A model generated the notes under the pieces. That model searched no databases. It saw nothing but the letters and a program-made list of their open reading frames with translations, and was not told the DNA's origin. Shown piece by piece: positions 17,638 to 26,557 of a DNA stretch of 64,000 nucleotides (position 1 is the first letter of the stretch; every line of letters begins with the position of its first letter). Source of the DNA: Candidatus Zixiibacteriota bacterium (GTDB taxonomy: Bacteria > Zixibacteria > MSB-5A5 > GN15 > FEB-12); contig JBFMDV010000001.1 of assembly GCA_040753875.1 (NCBI GenBank), positions 51,595 to 115,594 on the forward strand, read 5' to 3'. Position numbers and translations under genes: made by a program.

Positions 17638-18393
17638 ATGGTACTCGGAGTTCTTCAAGCCCGCATGTCTTCGACCCGCCTGCCGGAAAAAGTGCTCAGG
17701 CCGATCCTGGGCCGACCCATGCTGGCGCGTCAGCTCGAACGCGTAGCGGACGCCACGATGATCGACACATTGGCGGTAGCCACCAGTACCGAAAAAGACG
17801 ACGACCCAATTGAGCAGTTGTGTTCGACAATTGGCATCTCATGCTACCGCGGGAGTTTGCCGGATGTGCTCGACCGCTATTACGGATGCGCGCAACAGTT
17901 CGGCGGTGATACGATCGTGCGTTTGACCGGGGACTGCCCGCTGGCCGATCCCGACATAATCGATCAGGCTATTGTCCTCTTTCAGCGCGGTGGAGCGGAC
18001 TATGTGAGTAATAGTGTAGAACGGACATTCCCTCGAGGACTGGATGTGGAAGTGTTCAGCTTCGAAGCACTTGAGACGAGCTACCGCCACGCTAAGCTGG
18101 CTGGTGAGCGTGAGCACGTTACACCCTATATCTACACACACCCACTGCAGTTCTCACTCTGCCAATTGACTCAAGTGGAAGATATGTCGCACCACCGATG
18201 GACCGTCGATGAGCCAGAAGACTTTGAATTCGTCAGTCGCGTGTACGAAACGCTGTACCCACGGAATCCACGCTTCCGAACTGCCGATATTTTGAAGCTG
18301 CTGGAACAGGAGCCCAACCTGATCTCCATTAACGCACACATTGGTTCGGGGGCCAACCAGGCGCGGCCGGCACGTGCGGAGGTCGCTCGATGA
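17638..18393 (+). CDS. SpsF/PseF-type CMP-pseudaminic acid cytidylyltransferase
   Basis: 251-aa nucleotidyltransferase of the SpsF type: GVLQARMSSTRLPEKVLRPI at the N-terminus, IVRLTGDCPLADPDIID in the core, then SNSVERTFPRGLDVEVFSF. In pse clusters such proteins occupy the place of PseF, activating pseudaminic acid with CTP. It is of the SpsF subfamily rather than the Campylobacter PseF type. Its stop is fused to the pseG start (ATGA). Confidence 0.85.
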   Translation: MVLGVLQARMSSTRLPEKVLRPILGRPMLARQLERVADATMIDTLAVATSTEKDDDPIEQLCSTIGISCYRGSLPDVLDRYYGCAQQFGGDTIVRLTGDCPLADPDIIDQAIVLFQRGGADYVSNSVERTFPRGLDVEVFSFEALETSYRHAKLAGEREHVTPYIYTHPLQFSLCQLTQVEDMSHHRWTVDEPEDFEFVSRVYETLYPRNPRFRTADILKLLEQEPNLISINAHIGSGANQARPARAEVAR

Positions 18394-19496
18394 AAGTCCT
18401 GATTCGAACCGATGCCTCAATACGAATTGGTACCGGACATGTCATGCGCTGCCTCACCCTGGCCGGTGCACTGACCAAGTCAGGCCATGATGTGGAGTTT
18501 ATCTGTCGCGCGTTGCCGGGGCACCTGTGTGACCTGATAGCGCAACGAGGGTATTCTGTGCACCGATTGCCTGATACCACCCTCGGCCATGCACACGAAG
18601 CAAATCGACTTGCCGGCCGATGGCTGGGTGCTTCTATAGCGGATGACCTGCATGATACCTCTCGACTACTCGGTCGATCCTCAGCCGGCTGTGATTGGCT
18701 TATCGTAGACCACTATTGGCTGGATGCGTCATGGGAGGAACCAATGCGGAAGATGACCGGGAATATCATGGTGATCGATGACCTGGCCGACCGCATCCAT
18801 TGCTGCGACCTGTTGCTCGACACGGGCTATTTCGCTAATGCCAGTGAACGATACGGACACCTTGTGCCATTCGATTGCACGACACTTCTGGGACCGCGGT
18901 ATCTGCTGCTGCGACCTGAGTTCCTGGCCGCACGAAACCTGCAAGCCACGCGAGATGGGAGAATCCGAAGAATCTTCGTGTTTTTCGGCGGCGTGGACCG
19001 GACCAATGAGACTGCCAAGACTCTACGAGCGCTCGGCTCACTGAAACACCATGATCTCGAGATCGATGTTGTCGTTGGCCAGGCAAACCCCTGCATGAAC
19101 GAACTGGAGTATCTCGCCACCAACCAGGTGAACTGTCGGCTTCACGACAATGTACAGGACATGGCAAGTCTTATGCTGCGAGCCGATCTGGCAATTGGCG
19201 CGGGCGGCACAACGACCTGGGAGCGGTTATACCTGGGCTTGCCAACGCTGACTATTATGGTGGCCGGCAATCAGATACTGCAAACTGAGTCACTCGAGCG
19301 CGAACGATGCCTGGAAAATCTTGGCTGGTATGCGGATGTCACGCCTGAAAGCATAGCTCGTAAGATCAACCAGCTTGTGCTCGATCCCGAATATCTGATC
19401 GCGATGTCGACGAGGGGTCTGCAGTTGACCTCGCGAACGAAAGGACCGGACGCCGTGGTGGCACGGATGGAGGAGCGATCACGTGTTTGCGCGTGA
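18390..19496 (+). CDS. pseG: UDP-2,4-diacetamido-2,4,6-trideoxy-beta-L-altropyranose hydrolase
   Basis: 368-aa GT-B-fold nucleotide-sugar hydrolase that releases UDP from the altropyranose intermediate. The signature start is VLIRTDASIRIGTGHVMRCLTLA; the linked WLIVDHYWLDASWE and the C-terminal ADLAIGAGGTTTWERLYLGLP, which binds UDP, are typical. It overlaps its neighbours on both sides (ATGA upstream, 14 nt with pseH downstream). Confidence 0.94.
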   Translation: MKVLIRTDASIRIGTGHVMRCLTLAGALTKSGHDVEFICRALPGHLCDLIAQRGYSVHRLPDTTLGHAHEANRLAGRWLGASIADDLHDTSRLLGRSSAGCDWLIVDHYWLDASWEEPMRKMTGNIMVIDDLADRIHCCDLLLDTGYFANASERYGHLVPFDCTTLLGPRYLLLRPEFLAARNLQATRDGRIRRIFVFFGGVDRTNETAKTLRALGSLKHHDLEIDVVVGQANPCMNELEYLATNQVNCRLHDNVQDMASLMLRADLAIGAGGTTTWERLYLGLPTLTIMVAGNQILQTESLERERCLENLGWYADVTPESIARKINQLVLDPEYLIAMSTRGLQLTSRTKGPDAVVARMEERSRVCA

Positions 19497-20046
19497 CGAC
19501 ATACAACTTCGGCCGATGACCGAATCGGATTTGCCATTGGTTCTTCACTGGCGCAACCAGCCGCACATACGCCAGAACATGTACACCGATCATACTATCA
19601 CGCCCGACGAGCACGCGGCCTGGTTTGCCGGGGTATCCGCCGACGGTTCCAGCGTACCGCAGCTGTTTGAATGCGAAAAGCGGCCTCTGGGCGTTGTGAA
19701 TTTCAGCGATTTTGCCAGACATGACGAACGCTGCCGTTGGGGGTTCTATATTGGTGAGCCAGGTGCCCGGAAAGGTTTGGGTACGGTGCTGGGGATCCTT
19801 GCCATGGAGTTCGCGTTTGGATCGCTCGGGATGCGAAAGGTAACCGGTGAAGCGTTTGCCTTTAATGAGGCGAGCCTTCGCCTACACCGCCGTTTGGGTT
19901 TCTTTGAGGAAGGGCGGCTCATTGCTCATGTACACAAGAATGGTCGATATGAGGACATTATTGTCATGGCACATTTTGCCGAACACTGGGCAAGCCTGAA
20001 GGACTCATTGACAGAGAAATACCTGTCTGAGGGAGTAACGACATGA
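19483..20046 (+). CDS. pseH: PseH-like GNAT N-acetyltransferase
   Basis: 187-aa GNAT acetyltransferase expected to acetylate the C4 amine made by PseC. LRPMTESDLPLVLHWRNQPHIRQNMYTD is the family N-terminus, and WGFYIGEPGARKGLGTVLG carries the acetyl-CoA pyrophosphate loop. The GTG start at 19483 is fixed by the Shine-Dalgarno GGAGGAG seven bases upstream, inside the pseG end. The gene ends in ATGA shared with pseI. Confidence 0.92.
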   Translation: MFARDDIQLRPMTESDLPLVLHWRNQPHIRQNMYTDHTITPDEHAAWFAGVSADGSSVPQLFECEKRPLGVVNFSDFARHDERCRWGFYIGEPGARKGLGTVLGILAMEFAFGSLGMRKVTGEAFAFNEASLRLHRRLGFFEEGRLIAHVHKNGRYEDIIVMAHFAEHWASLKDSLTEKYLSEGVTT

Positions 20047-21095
20047 AAGAAATTGTTCTTGGTGGGCGCGTCATTGGCCCCACACAACCGCCGTTTATTG
20101 TGGCGGAAATGTCGGGCAATCATAACCAGTCGCTCGACAGAGCGTTGGCCATCGTCGATGCCGCCGCCGATGCCGGTGCACATGCGCTGAAGATCCAGAC
20201 GTACACACCGGACACGATGACGGTCGACAGCGCCGCCACCGAGTTCAATATTGCTGATACCAACAGCCTGTGGCGCGGAAAGTCATTGTACCAGCTTTAT
20301 GGCGAGGCCTTCACGCCGTGGCAGTGGCACGAACCGATTTTCGAACGGTGCCGCCGACACAACATGGTTGGGTTCAGCACGCCGTTCGATTCAACCGCGG
20401 TCGACTTCCTGGAAGAACTGAATGTCCCCGCGTACAAAATAGCGTCGTTCGAATGTACCGACCTGCCTCTCATAAGGCGGGTCGCCGCGACGCGTAAACC
20501 GGTCATCATCTCCATTGGCATGGCCACGGTGGCCGAACTCGATGAGACTGTTCGTACCTGTCGTCAATACGGCTGTGACAATCTCATCTTACTCAAATGC
20601 ACCAGCAGCTATCCGGCGCTTCCGGTCGACAGCAATTTGCGAACAATCCCACACCTCCGCGCCTTGTTCGACGTACAGGTTGGTCTGTCCGACCACACGC
20701 TCGGCTTCGGTGCGGCGACCGCAGCGATAGCATTGGGCGCGACATTCATAGAAAAACACGTCACCCTGAATCGGGCTGACGGCGGCGTGGACTCGGCCTT
20801 TTCATTGGAGCCATCAGAGCTGCGAACGCTGGTACAGGAAACAGAGCGGGCCTGGCAGGCGCTGGGGAAGATTCAGTATGGGCCGACCGAAAGTGAAAAG
20901 AAATCACTCCAATTTCGCCGCTCACTCTATATCGTGAAGGATCTGCGCGCGGGGGAGCAGTTGAGCGCCGATAACGTCCGATCGATTCGACCCGGATTGG
21001 GACTTGAGCCAAAGTTTTATGACGTCGTGCTTGGCAGGCGCGTCACGCGTGACATCGCCAGGGGGACAGCCCTGAGCTGGGAGCTTGTGGGGTAG
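20043..21095 (+). CDS. pseI: Pseudaminic acid synthase
   Basis: 350-aa NeuB-family synthase condensing the hexose with phosphoenolpyruvate. FIVAEMSGNHNQSLDRAL is the N-terminal barrel motif; YKIASFECTDLPLIRRVAATRKPVI, LLKCTSSYP and GLSDHTLG are typical, and the C-terminal SAF domain is visible as LRAGEQLSADNVRSIRPGLG. The E-C-T-D version of the barrel motif favours pseudaminic over neuraminic acid synthase. It ends just before the flippase. Confidence 0.94.
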   Translation: MKEIVLGGRVIGPTQPPFIVAEMSGNHNQSLDRALAIVDAAADAGAHALKIQTYTPDTMTVDSAATEFNIADTNSLWRGKSLYQLYGEAFTPWQWHEPIFERCRRHNMVGFSTPFDSTAVDFLEELNVPAYKIASFECTDLPLIRRVAATRKPVIISIGMATVAELDETVRTCRQYGCDNLILLKCTSSYPALPVDSNLRTIPHLRALFDVQVGLSDHTLGFGAATAAIALGATFIEKHVTLNRADGGVDSAFSLEPSELRTLVQETERAWQALGKIQYGPTESEKKSLQFRRSLYIVKDLRAGEQLSADNVRSIRPGLGLEPKFYDVVLGRRVTRDIARGTALSWELVG

Positions 21096-21102
21096 TCTCG
21101 GC

Positions 21103-22419
21103 ATGTTGAAAACCAGTCTGACAAACCTGGTCCTCCGCGGCCTTACGCTGGCCTCGAAGTTCGCGCTCATGATGCTTATCGCGCGGCACGCAACGCCTGC
21201 CGACATGGGCATTTACGGACTGATGGCGGTTTCGATCTCGATCGCTCTCTATCTGGTGGGAATGGACTTCTACGTGTACAACACCCGCGAGTTACTGGCC
21301 CGACCCGAGCCGGAGCGGCTGCCGCTGATACGGGATCAATTAGTATTCCACAGCGTTGCCTATGCGCTGGTTCTGCCGGCGCTGATGATTGTCTTTTGGG
21401 GCGGCATTCTGGACTGGCGATTGGTCGGGTGGTTCTACGGGCTTCTCGTCCTTGAGCATCTCTGTCTTGAAGTGGGCCGACTTCTGGTTGCGATGTCTCA
21501 CCCAGTCGCTGCAAACCTTGTGCTGTTTGGACGAGGCACTGTTTTACTTGCTGTTGTGACGGCGCTCTCGTTTGTGCATTCACGGCGAGTCGAGCTTGAC
21601 TACGTATGGTTTGGCTGGTCCGCAGGCATTGTCACGGGTCTTATTATCGGTCTCTGGTATCTGCGAGGTCTTGGCTGGCGTCACGTGAGTGCTGTCCCGG
21701 TGGACTGGCGCTGGATTCGGCGGGGCCTGAAAGTAGCACTGCCGTACCTCAGTGCGACAGCAGCTCTTCTGGGGGTACAGTATACCGATCGCTATTTCCT
21801 TCAGCAGTATCATGGCGAAGCGACCGTTGGGGTCTACACGTTCTTCGCCGGTTTCTCCAATGTGGTGCAGGTGTTTGCGTTTACCGGTATCACGATGATT
21901 ATGTACCCTCGCATTGTGGCCGCGTATCAGTCCGGCAAAACGCGGGAGTACCGCGACCTTATGCGGAAGCTGGCAGTACGAATAGCCGCAGCGGTAGTAG
22001 TTCTGACGATTGCCGCCGCCACTCTGATTCATCCGGTTCTGTCGCTGGTAGGCAAAGAGGTGTATGCGGTGAATCTGTCTATCTTCTGGATCATGTTGGC
22101 TTCTACTGGGTTGTTTGCGCTGGCGGATATCCCGCACTATGCGCTCTATGTCCGTGGTCGCGATAAAGCGCTAGTACTCAGCACGCTTGGAGCGTTTGCG
22201 GTAGGGCTGATGGCGAATGTTTTTCTGGTTCCGGACTTCGGTCTGGCGGGGGCTGCGACAGCAACCTGCTGTGCAATGGCAACGTTGGTCACTGCAAAGG
22301 GAGCGTTATTGCTTCATTATCGAAAGAAAGATCTGGCGAAAAGTTCAATTCGGCCGGTCGTACAGGATATATCTATCGAAGCGGAGGTGGCGCTTGAATC
22401 GACGCCGCTGGAGCGCTGA
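21103..22419 (+). CDS. Wzx-type polysaccharide flippase / export membrane protein
   Basis: 438-aa polytopic protein with a MATE-like arrangement of about 12 hydrophobic segments, beginning LKTSLTNLVLRGLTLASKFALMM, typical of the MVF/polysaccharide export family. It would move lipid-linked repeat units across the inner membrane. ATG 21103 is preferred; the frame opens earlier at a TTG at 21085. Location between pseI and the glycosyltransferases supports a Wzx role; the symbol is withheld because these proteins are too diverged for certainty. Confidence 0.85.
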   Translation: MLKTSLTNLVLRGLTLASKFALMMLIARHATPADMGIYGLMAVSISIALYLVGMDFYVYNTRELLARPEPERLPLIRDQLVFHSVAYALVLPALMIVFWGGILDWRLVGWFYGLLVLEHLCLEVGRLLVAMSHPVAANLVLFGRGTVLLAVVTALSFVHSRRVELDYVWFGWSAGIVTGLIIGLWYLRGLGWRHVSAVPVDWRWIRRGLKVALPYLSATAALLGVQYTDRYFLQQYHGEATVGVYTFFAGFSNVVQVFAFTGITMIMYPRIVAAYQSGKTREYRDLMRKLAVRIAAAVVVLTIAAATLIHPVLSLVGKEVYAVNLSIFWIMLASTGLFALADIPHYALYVRGRDKALVLSTLGAFAVGLMANVFLVPDFGLAGAATATCCAMATLVTAKGALLLHYRKKDLAKSSIRPVVQDISIEAEVALESTPLER

Positions 22420-23890
22420 CCTGGTCACCGCCGACAGGCTGAACCGAACAGGGGACAAAAACATCCTGTTCTCATCCATCTTCGACCTGACAGTCCTGTT
22501 TCACGGTGTGGCTGAAAAGCTGGTGGCCGAGGGGCATCGTGTGTTTTGGATCACCACCGACCAGCGATGGACTGATTGGCTCGCGTCGCGTGGAATCGAT
22601 CGAGATAACATATGCGAGTTGGTGTATACGCGAAACGAAGCGGTTCATCCTCACTCGATGGCTGCGATCAAGGAGCAGATTGTCGGTTGCGAGCGGCGCA
22701 ACGACCTTACGGTCAATCAACTCATGCTCATGGACCGCTTCGCGCGCGTGGTGCCCGAGGTCGTGGCGAATAGGTACATGTACCTCTACTACCGGGACAT
22801 AAAGAACTTCCTTTTGTCGCGACGGATCGACGTTGTCTTTGCCGAACCCACGAATGCCAACGAACTGCTGACAGCCATGATATGCCGCGAGCTGGGGATA
22901 CCGTTTCTGGCGCCGCGAGATATGCGGTTTCCGCTCGGGCGGCTGATCTTCAACTCGGGATACCGTGCGGATGAGCTGATCGGAGGGGAGGGCTGTGGCG
23001 GTGCAGAGGACGCCTCACGGTTGCTGTCCGAATACAAAGCCACAAGGCCGACTCCATACTATTTCGAAAAGCTGAAGCGGTCCAGAGTTGTCACGTCGTC
23101 GTATGTTGCCAGGAGCACTCGGAACCGGATTACGCGTGTGGCGGCCGGCCATCGCCACGGCCTCACGCACCACCGCTTGTCAAGCCGAGCCCGCGTGCTT
23201 GCCGGTCGAGTTATCAATGGGTTTTATCTACGGCACCTTTATCGGTATGACAAGCTCAATGACATTCAGGAGCGGCTGGCATTCTATCCGCTTCATGTCC
23301 AGCCGGAAGCGTCGATTGATGTCCTCGGCCCATACGTGAGCGACCAGCTCAACCTGATCAAGGATATCCGGCGTGCTCTGCCGTTCAACATGACGCTGCT
23401 GGTGAAAGAACATCCGAACTTCCTCGGTCTGAAAGGGCGCCGTTTCTTTCGCGAACTGAAGCAGCTTCCCAACGTGAAGCTGATCCGACACGATGTGTCC
23501 AATTTCGAAGTGTACAAGCAGGCATCGCTGGTGCTTACTGTGTCCGGGACCCCGGCATACGAGGCAGCCTTGCTGGGAATCCCCGCCATTACCTTTGCTC
23601 CGATGTACTTTGGCAAACTATCGTCTGTTCATCATTGTCCCGATATTACCGGTCTGAAGGACCTTATCCAGTCAACTCTACGGAACAATCACAGAGACAT
23701 TGAGCATGACATCCGGGCAATGGCCGAAATGCTGGCTCATTCCTATGATGCCTACTGGACTGACCCGGTGTTTGACCGATGCGTACTCGATGAGGCGAAT
23801 CTTACGAAACTGGCAGTTGCATTTAATGACGTTGTCCGGCAGATCACGACTCCAGCTGTCAAGCGGATGACGGGAGCTTTGATCTCGTGA
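22394..23890 (+). CDS. Capsule polysaccharide synthesis-like glycosyltransferase
   Basis: 498 aa from TTG 22394, chosen because GGAGG lies six bases upstream and conserved sequence (NILFSSIFDLTVLFHG) begins about 20 residues in; the open frame extends far upstream over the flippase without conservation. The C-terminal half (TLLVKEHPNFLG, LIRHDVSNFEVYKQAS, TVSGTPAYEAALLGIPAITF) matches capsule-synthesis GT-B proteins that use a CMP- or UDP-sugar. It may transfer pseudaminic acid, but that is inference. The stop overlaps the next GTG start (GTGA). Confidence 0.75.
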   Translation: MNRRRWSADLVTADRLNRTGDKNILFSSIFDLTVLFHGVAEKLVAEGHRVFWITTDQRWTDWLASRGIDRDNICELVYTRNEAVHPHSMAAIKEQIVGCERRNDLTVNQLMLMDRFARVVPEVVANRYMYLYYRDIKNFLLSRRIDVVFAEPTNANELLTAMICRELGIPFLAPRDMRFPLGRLIFNSGYRADELIGGEGCGGAEDASRLLSEYKATRPTPYYFEKLKRSRVVTSSYVARSTRNRITRVAAGHRHGLTHHRLSSRARVLAGRVINGFYLRHLYRYDKLNDIQERLAFYPLHVQPEASIDVLGPYVSDQLNLIKDIRRALPFNMTLLVKEHPNFLGLKGRRFFRELKQLPNVKLIRHDVSNFEVYKQASLVLTVSGTPAYEAALLGIPAITFAPMYFGKLSSVHHCPDITGLKDLIQSTLRNNHRDIEHDIRAMAEMLAHSYDAYWTDPVFDRCVLDEANLTKLAVAFNDVVRQITTPAVKRMTGALIS

Positions 23891-25239
23891 ACCTGAGCAG
23901 CTTGCAAGATCGAACAACAGCATCGCAGTCTGTCTCTACGCCACAAACAGATGCGCCTCTCGACATAGTGATCGTAAACGACTTCGCTTATGTGAACGGC
24001 GGCACGGCGCAAGTGGCCATAGCCGAAGCAGCAGCGCTCCAGGCGAGAGGTCATCGGGTGAGCTTCATGGCGGGAGTAGGACCTGTCGACACGCGTCTCA
24101 CAGAAGCCGGCGTCCACGTGCATCTAACCGGACAACAAGAGATTGCTGTTGACCGAAACCCTTTTCGGGCTGCGTTGCACGGATTCCGCAACGGTCAAGC
24201 GGAAAGGGCGATGAAAGAACAGCTTGAGGGGCTCTCTGCCAAACAGACGGTCGTTCACTTGCATGGCTGGACAAAATGTCTGTCGGCATCGGTCATCAGG
24301 CCGGCCGTCGACGCGGGCTTTCCGGTACTGGTTCACCTGCACGACTATTTTTCGGTCTGTCCGAACGGCGGACTCTACAACTTTCAGACCAATCTGTCGT
24401 GCAGCCTCAAACCGATGTCTGCAGCCTGCCTGCTGTCGCATTGCGACAAAAAAAGTTATGCACACAAATTGTACCGGGTCGCCCGTCAGACTATCCAGAA
24501 CCGCCTAAACGGGATACCCTCTCGCACACGATACTTCGCGGCGGTCTCGTTGTTCAGCCGGAAAATCATGGGGCCATATCTTCCGATAGAGGCGACGATT
24601 TTCGATTTGCCCAACCCGGTCGATATTGAGCGGCAGCTGCCCGCCAGACCGCTCGATTCTGAGACGTTCGTGTGGGTCGGAAGATTATCTCCAGAGAAAG
24701 GGACAATGCTGTTCGCGCGTGCGGCAGCACGTGCTGGAGCCAGCGCTTTGTTTGTGGGGGACGGTCCTCAACGGGACGAGATCGCCAGAGGTTACGCGGG
24801 CGCAGCGATCACCGGTTGGCTCGAACCGCTGCAAGTGCAACAGATGATTCGCAAAAGCCGCGCGCTCGTGTACTCACCGGTCTGCTATGAGACACAGGGT
24901 CTTGCCGTTCTTGAGGCGGCCGCTCTTGGGGTACCGGCCATCGTATCTGATGGTTGTGCGGCCCGCGAAGCTGTGGTAGACAATGTCACCGGCCTGTTGT
25001 TTAAGAGCGGTGATGAGGAGGACCTGGCCGACAAGATCCGCCACCTGGCGACAGGGGATCAGGCTGCCGAGATGGGGCGACAGGCATACGACCGGTATTG
25101 GACAGAGCCTCCAACCATGGCGGCACATATCGAGAAGTTGGAAAGTGTGTACCGAGCGATCCTTAACCGCGAGAGCGCCGCACTGGACCGGCCAGCCGTG
25201 TCCGAAGTGACTGCGAGTATTTCCGGAATGAGCGAGTAG
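23887..25239 (+). CDS. GT4-family glycosyltransferase
   Basis: 450-aa retaining GT-B glycosyltransferase. The acceptor domain has HLHGWTKCLSASV and LVHLHDYFSVCPNGG; the donor domain has FVWVGRLSPEKGTMLF and the E-x7-E site in ETQGLAVLEAAALGVPAIVSDG. It is expected at the cytoplasmic membrane, adding one sugar to the repeat unit; donor and acceptor are unknown. GTG start at 23887 overlaps the preceding stop. Confidence 0.9.
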   Translation: MNLSSLQDRTTASQSVSTPQTDAPLDIVIVNDFAYVNGGTAQVAIAEAAALQARGHRVSFMAGVGPVDTRLTEAGVHVHLTGQQEIAVDRNPFRAALHGFRNGQAERAMKEQLEGLSAKQTVVHLHGWTKCLSASVIRPAVDAGFPVLVHLHDYFSVCPNGGLYNFQTNLSCSLKPMSAACLLSHCDKKSYAHKLYRVARQTIQNRLNGIPSRTRYFAAVSLFSRKIMGPYLPIEATIFDLPNPVDIERQLPARPLDSETFVWVGRLSPEKGTMLFARAAARAGASALFVGDGPQRDEIARGYAGAAITGWLEPLQVQQMIRKSRALVYSPVCYETQGLAVLEAAALGVPAIVSDGCAAREAVVDNVTGLLFKSGDEEDLADKIRHLATGDQAAEMGRQAYDRYWTEPPTMAAHIEKLESVYRAILNRESAALDRPAVSEVTASISGMSE

Positions 25240-25242
25240 CAG

Positions 25243-26475
25243 ATGAACAGATTGGAGTTACACGACCGCATTGGTTCCACGGGTTGGTATCAGGACGCTA
25301 CACCCCCCCTGCGCGGACAAGGGTGTCCGCTCAAGGTGGCGATTGTCCACGATTGGCTTGTCACGTACGGCGGCGCCGAGCGGGTGTTGGAGCACATGCT
25401 TGAGGAGTACCCCGATGCCGACCTGTATTCGTTGTGTAATTTTCTTCCGGAAGCTGAGCGTTCGTTCTTGCTACACAAACCGGTGACGACATCGTTCATT
25501 CAGAAATTGCCGTTTGCCCGATACAAGTATCGTTCATATCTGCCACTCATGCCGCTGGCGGTCGAACGATTCGATCTGCGGGGTTACGATCTGGTGATCT
25601 CCAGCTCCTATGCGGTTGCCAAAGGGGTAATTACGGGTCCCGATCAACTGCATGTTTGCATGTGCTATTCACCTATGAGATATGCATGGGATCTGACACA
25701 CCAGTATCTTGCCGAATCCGGGCTCTCGAACGGTCTGCGCGGCATGCTCGCGCACTGGCTCCTGTATCGGCTGCGCCAATGGGATTACCGCACGGCGAAC
25801 GGTGTGGATGAGTTCATCGCTATATCGAGATATATCGCCCGACGAATCATGAAAGTGTACCGCCGGCCGGCGACCATCATCTATCCACCGGTCGATGTCG
25901 ATCGATTCTCCCTCCGCGAGCATAAAGAGGATTTCTATCTCACAGCTTCCCGATTGGTTCCGTACAAGCGGATCGACCTGATCGTGGAATCCTTCTCTCA
26001 CATGCGGAATAAGCAGCTTGTCGTGATCGGCGATGGCCCCGAGTGGAAGAAGGTCAAGCGAAAGGCCAGCCCCAACGTTCACCTGCTCGGACACCAACCG
26101 TTCGACATACTATGCGAACAGATGCAGCGGGCTCGGGCGTTCATTTTTGCGGCTGAGGAAGATTTCGGAATTGTCCCTGTTGAAGCCCAGGCATGCGGCA
26201 CACCGGTGATCGCCTTCGGGCGAGGAGGTGCGACTGAGACGATTGTTGATGGCGAAACCGGGCTGTTCTTCGATGAACAAACGGTCCCGAGTCTGGTCGA
26301 TGCGATAAACCGCTTCGAGGCCGCCGGCGACTCTTTCGATCCACGCCGCATTCGACGCCAGGCCGTCAAGTTCTCGGGGGTTCGCTTCAAGCGCGAGTTT
26401 CACCAGTTTATGACTCAGGTGATCGACACCCGCTTCGGTGGCGTTGCCAGGTCGCACCCGGCACTTTCTTCCTGA
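25243..26475 (+). CDS. GT4-family glycosyltransferase (WbaZ-like)
   Basis: 410-aa glycosyltransferase. VAIVHDWLVTYGGAERVLEHML and YDLVISSSYAVAKGVITGP followed by CYSPMRYAWD are typical of mannosyl/rhamnosyl transferases of the WbaZ kind; the donor site is EDFGIVPVEAQACGTPVIAFGRGG. It might use the dTDP-rhamnose made upstream. It starts 3 nt after the previous gene. About 25 N-terminal residues before the conserved KVAIVHDW are not conserved by eye, so a later start is possible. Confidence 0.9.
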   Translation: MNRLELHDRIGSTGWYQDATPPLRGQGCPLKVAIVHDWLVTYGGAERVLEHMLEEYPDADLYSLCNFLPEAERSFLLHKPVTTSFIQKLPFARYKYRSYLPLMPLAVERFDLRGYDLVISSSYAVAKGVITGPDQLHVCMCYSPMRYAWDLTHQYLAESGLSNGLRGMLAHWLLYRLRQWDYRTANGVDEFIAISRYIARRIMKVYRRPATIIYPPVDVDRFSLREHKEDFYLTASRLVPYKRIDLIVESFSHMRNKQLVVIGDGPEWKKVKRKASPNVHLLGHQPFDILCEQMQRARAFIFAAEEDFGIVPVEAQACGTPVIAFGRGGATETIVDGETGLFFDEQTVPSLVDAINRFEAAGDSFDPRRIRRQAVKFSGVRFKREFHQFMTQVIDTRFGGVARSHPALSS

Positions 26476-26557
26476 TTAGCTGGAAAAACATTCGCTTTTC
26501 GTCGCGATTTGGCCGGCTTCGTAAACGGGAGGTATGCGGCGACCCGTAACGCCTTGA

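Noticed and set aside
26528..26557. Seven-codon leader peptide (MRRPVTP) with GGAGG before the Wzy-like gene
   Set aside because: The Shine-Dalgarno to ATG spacing is only one base, too short to be functional.
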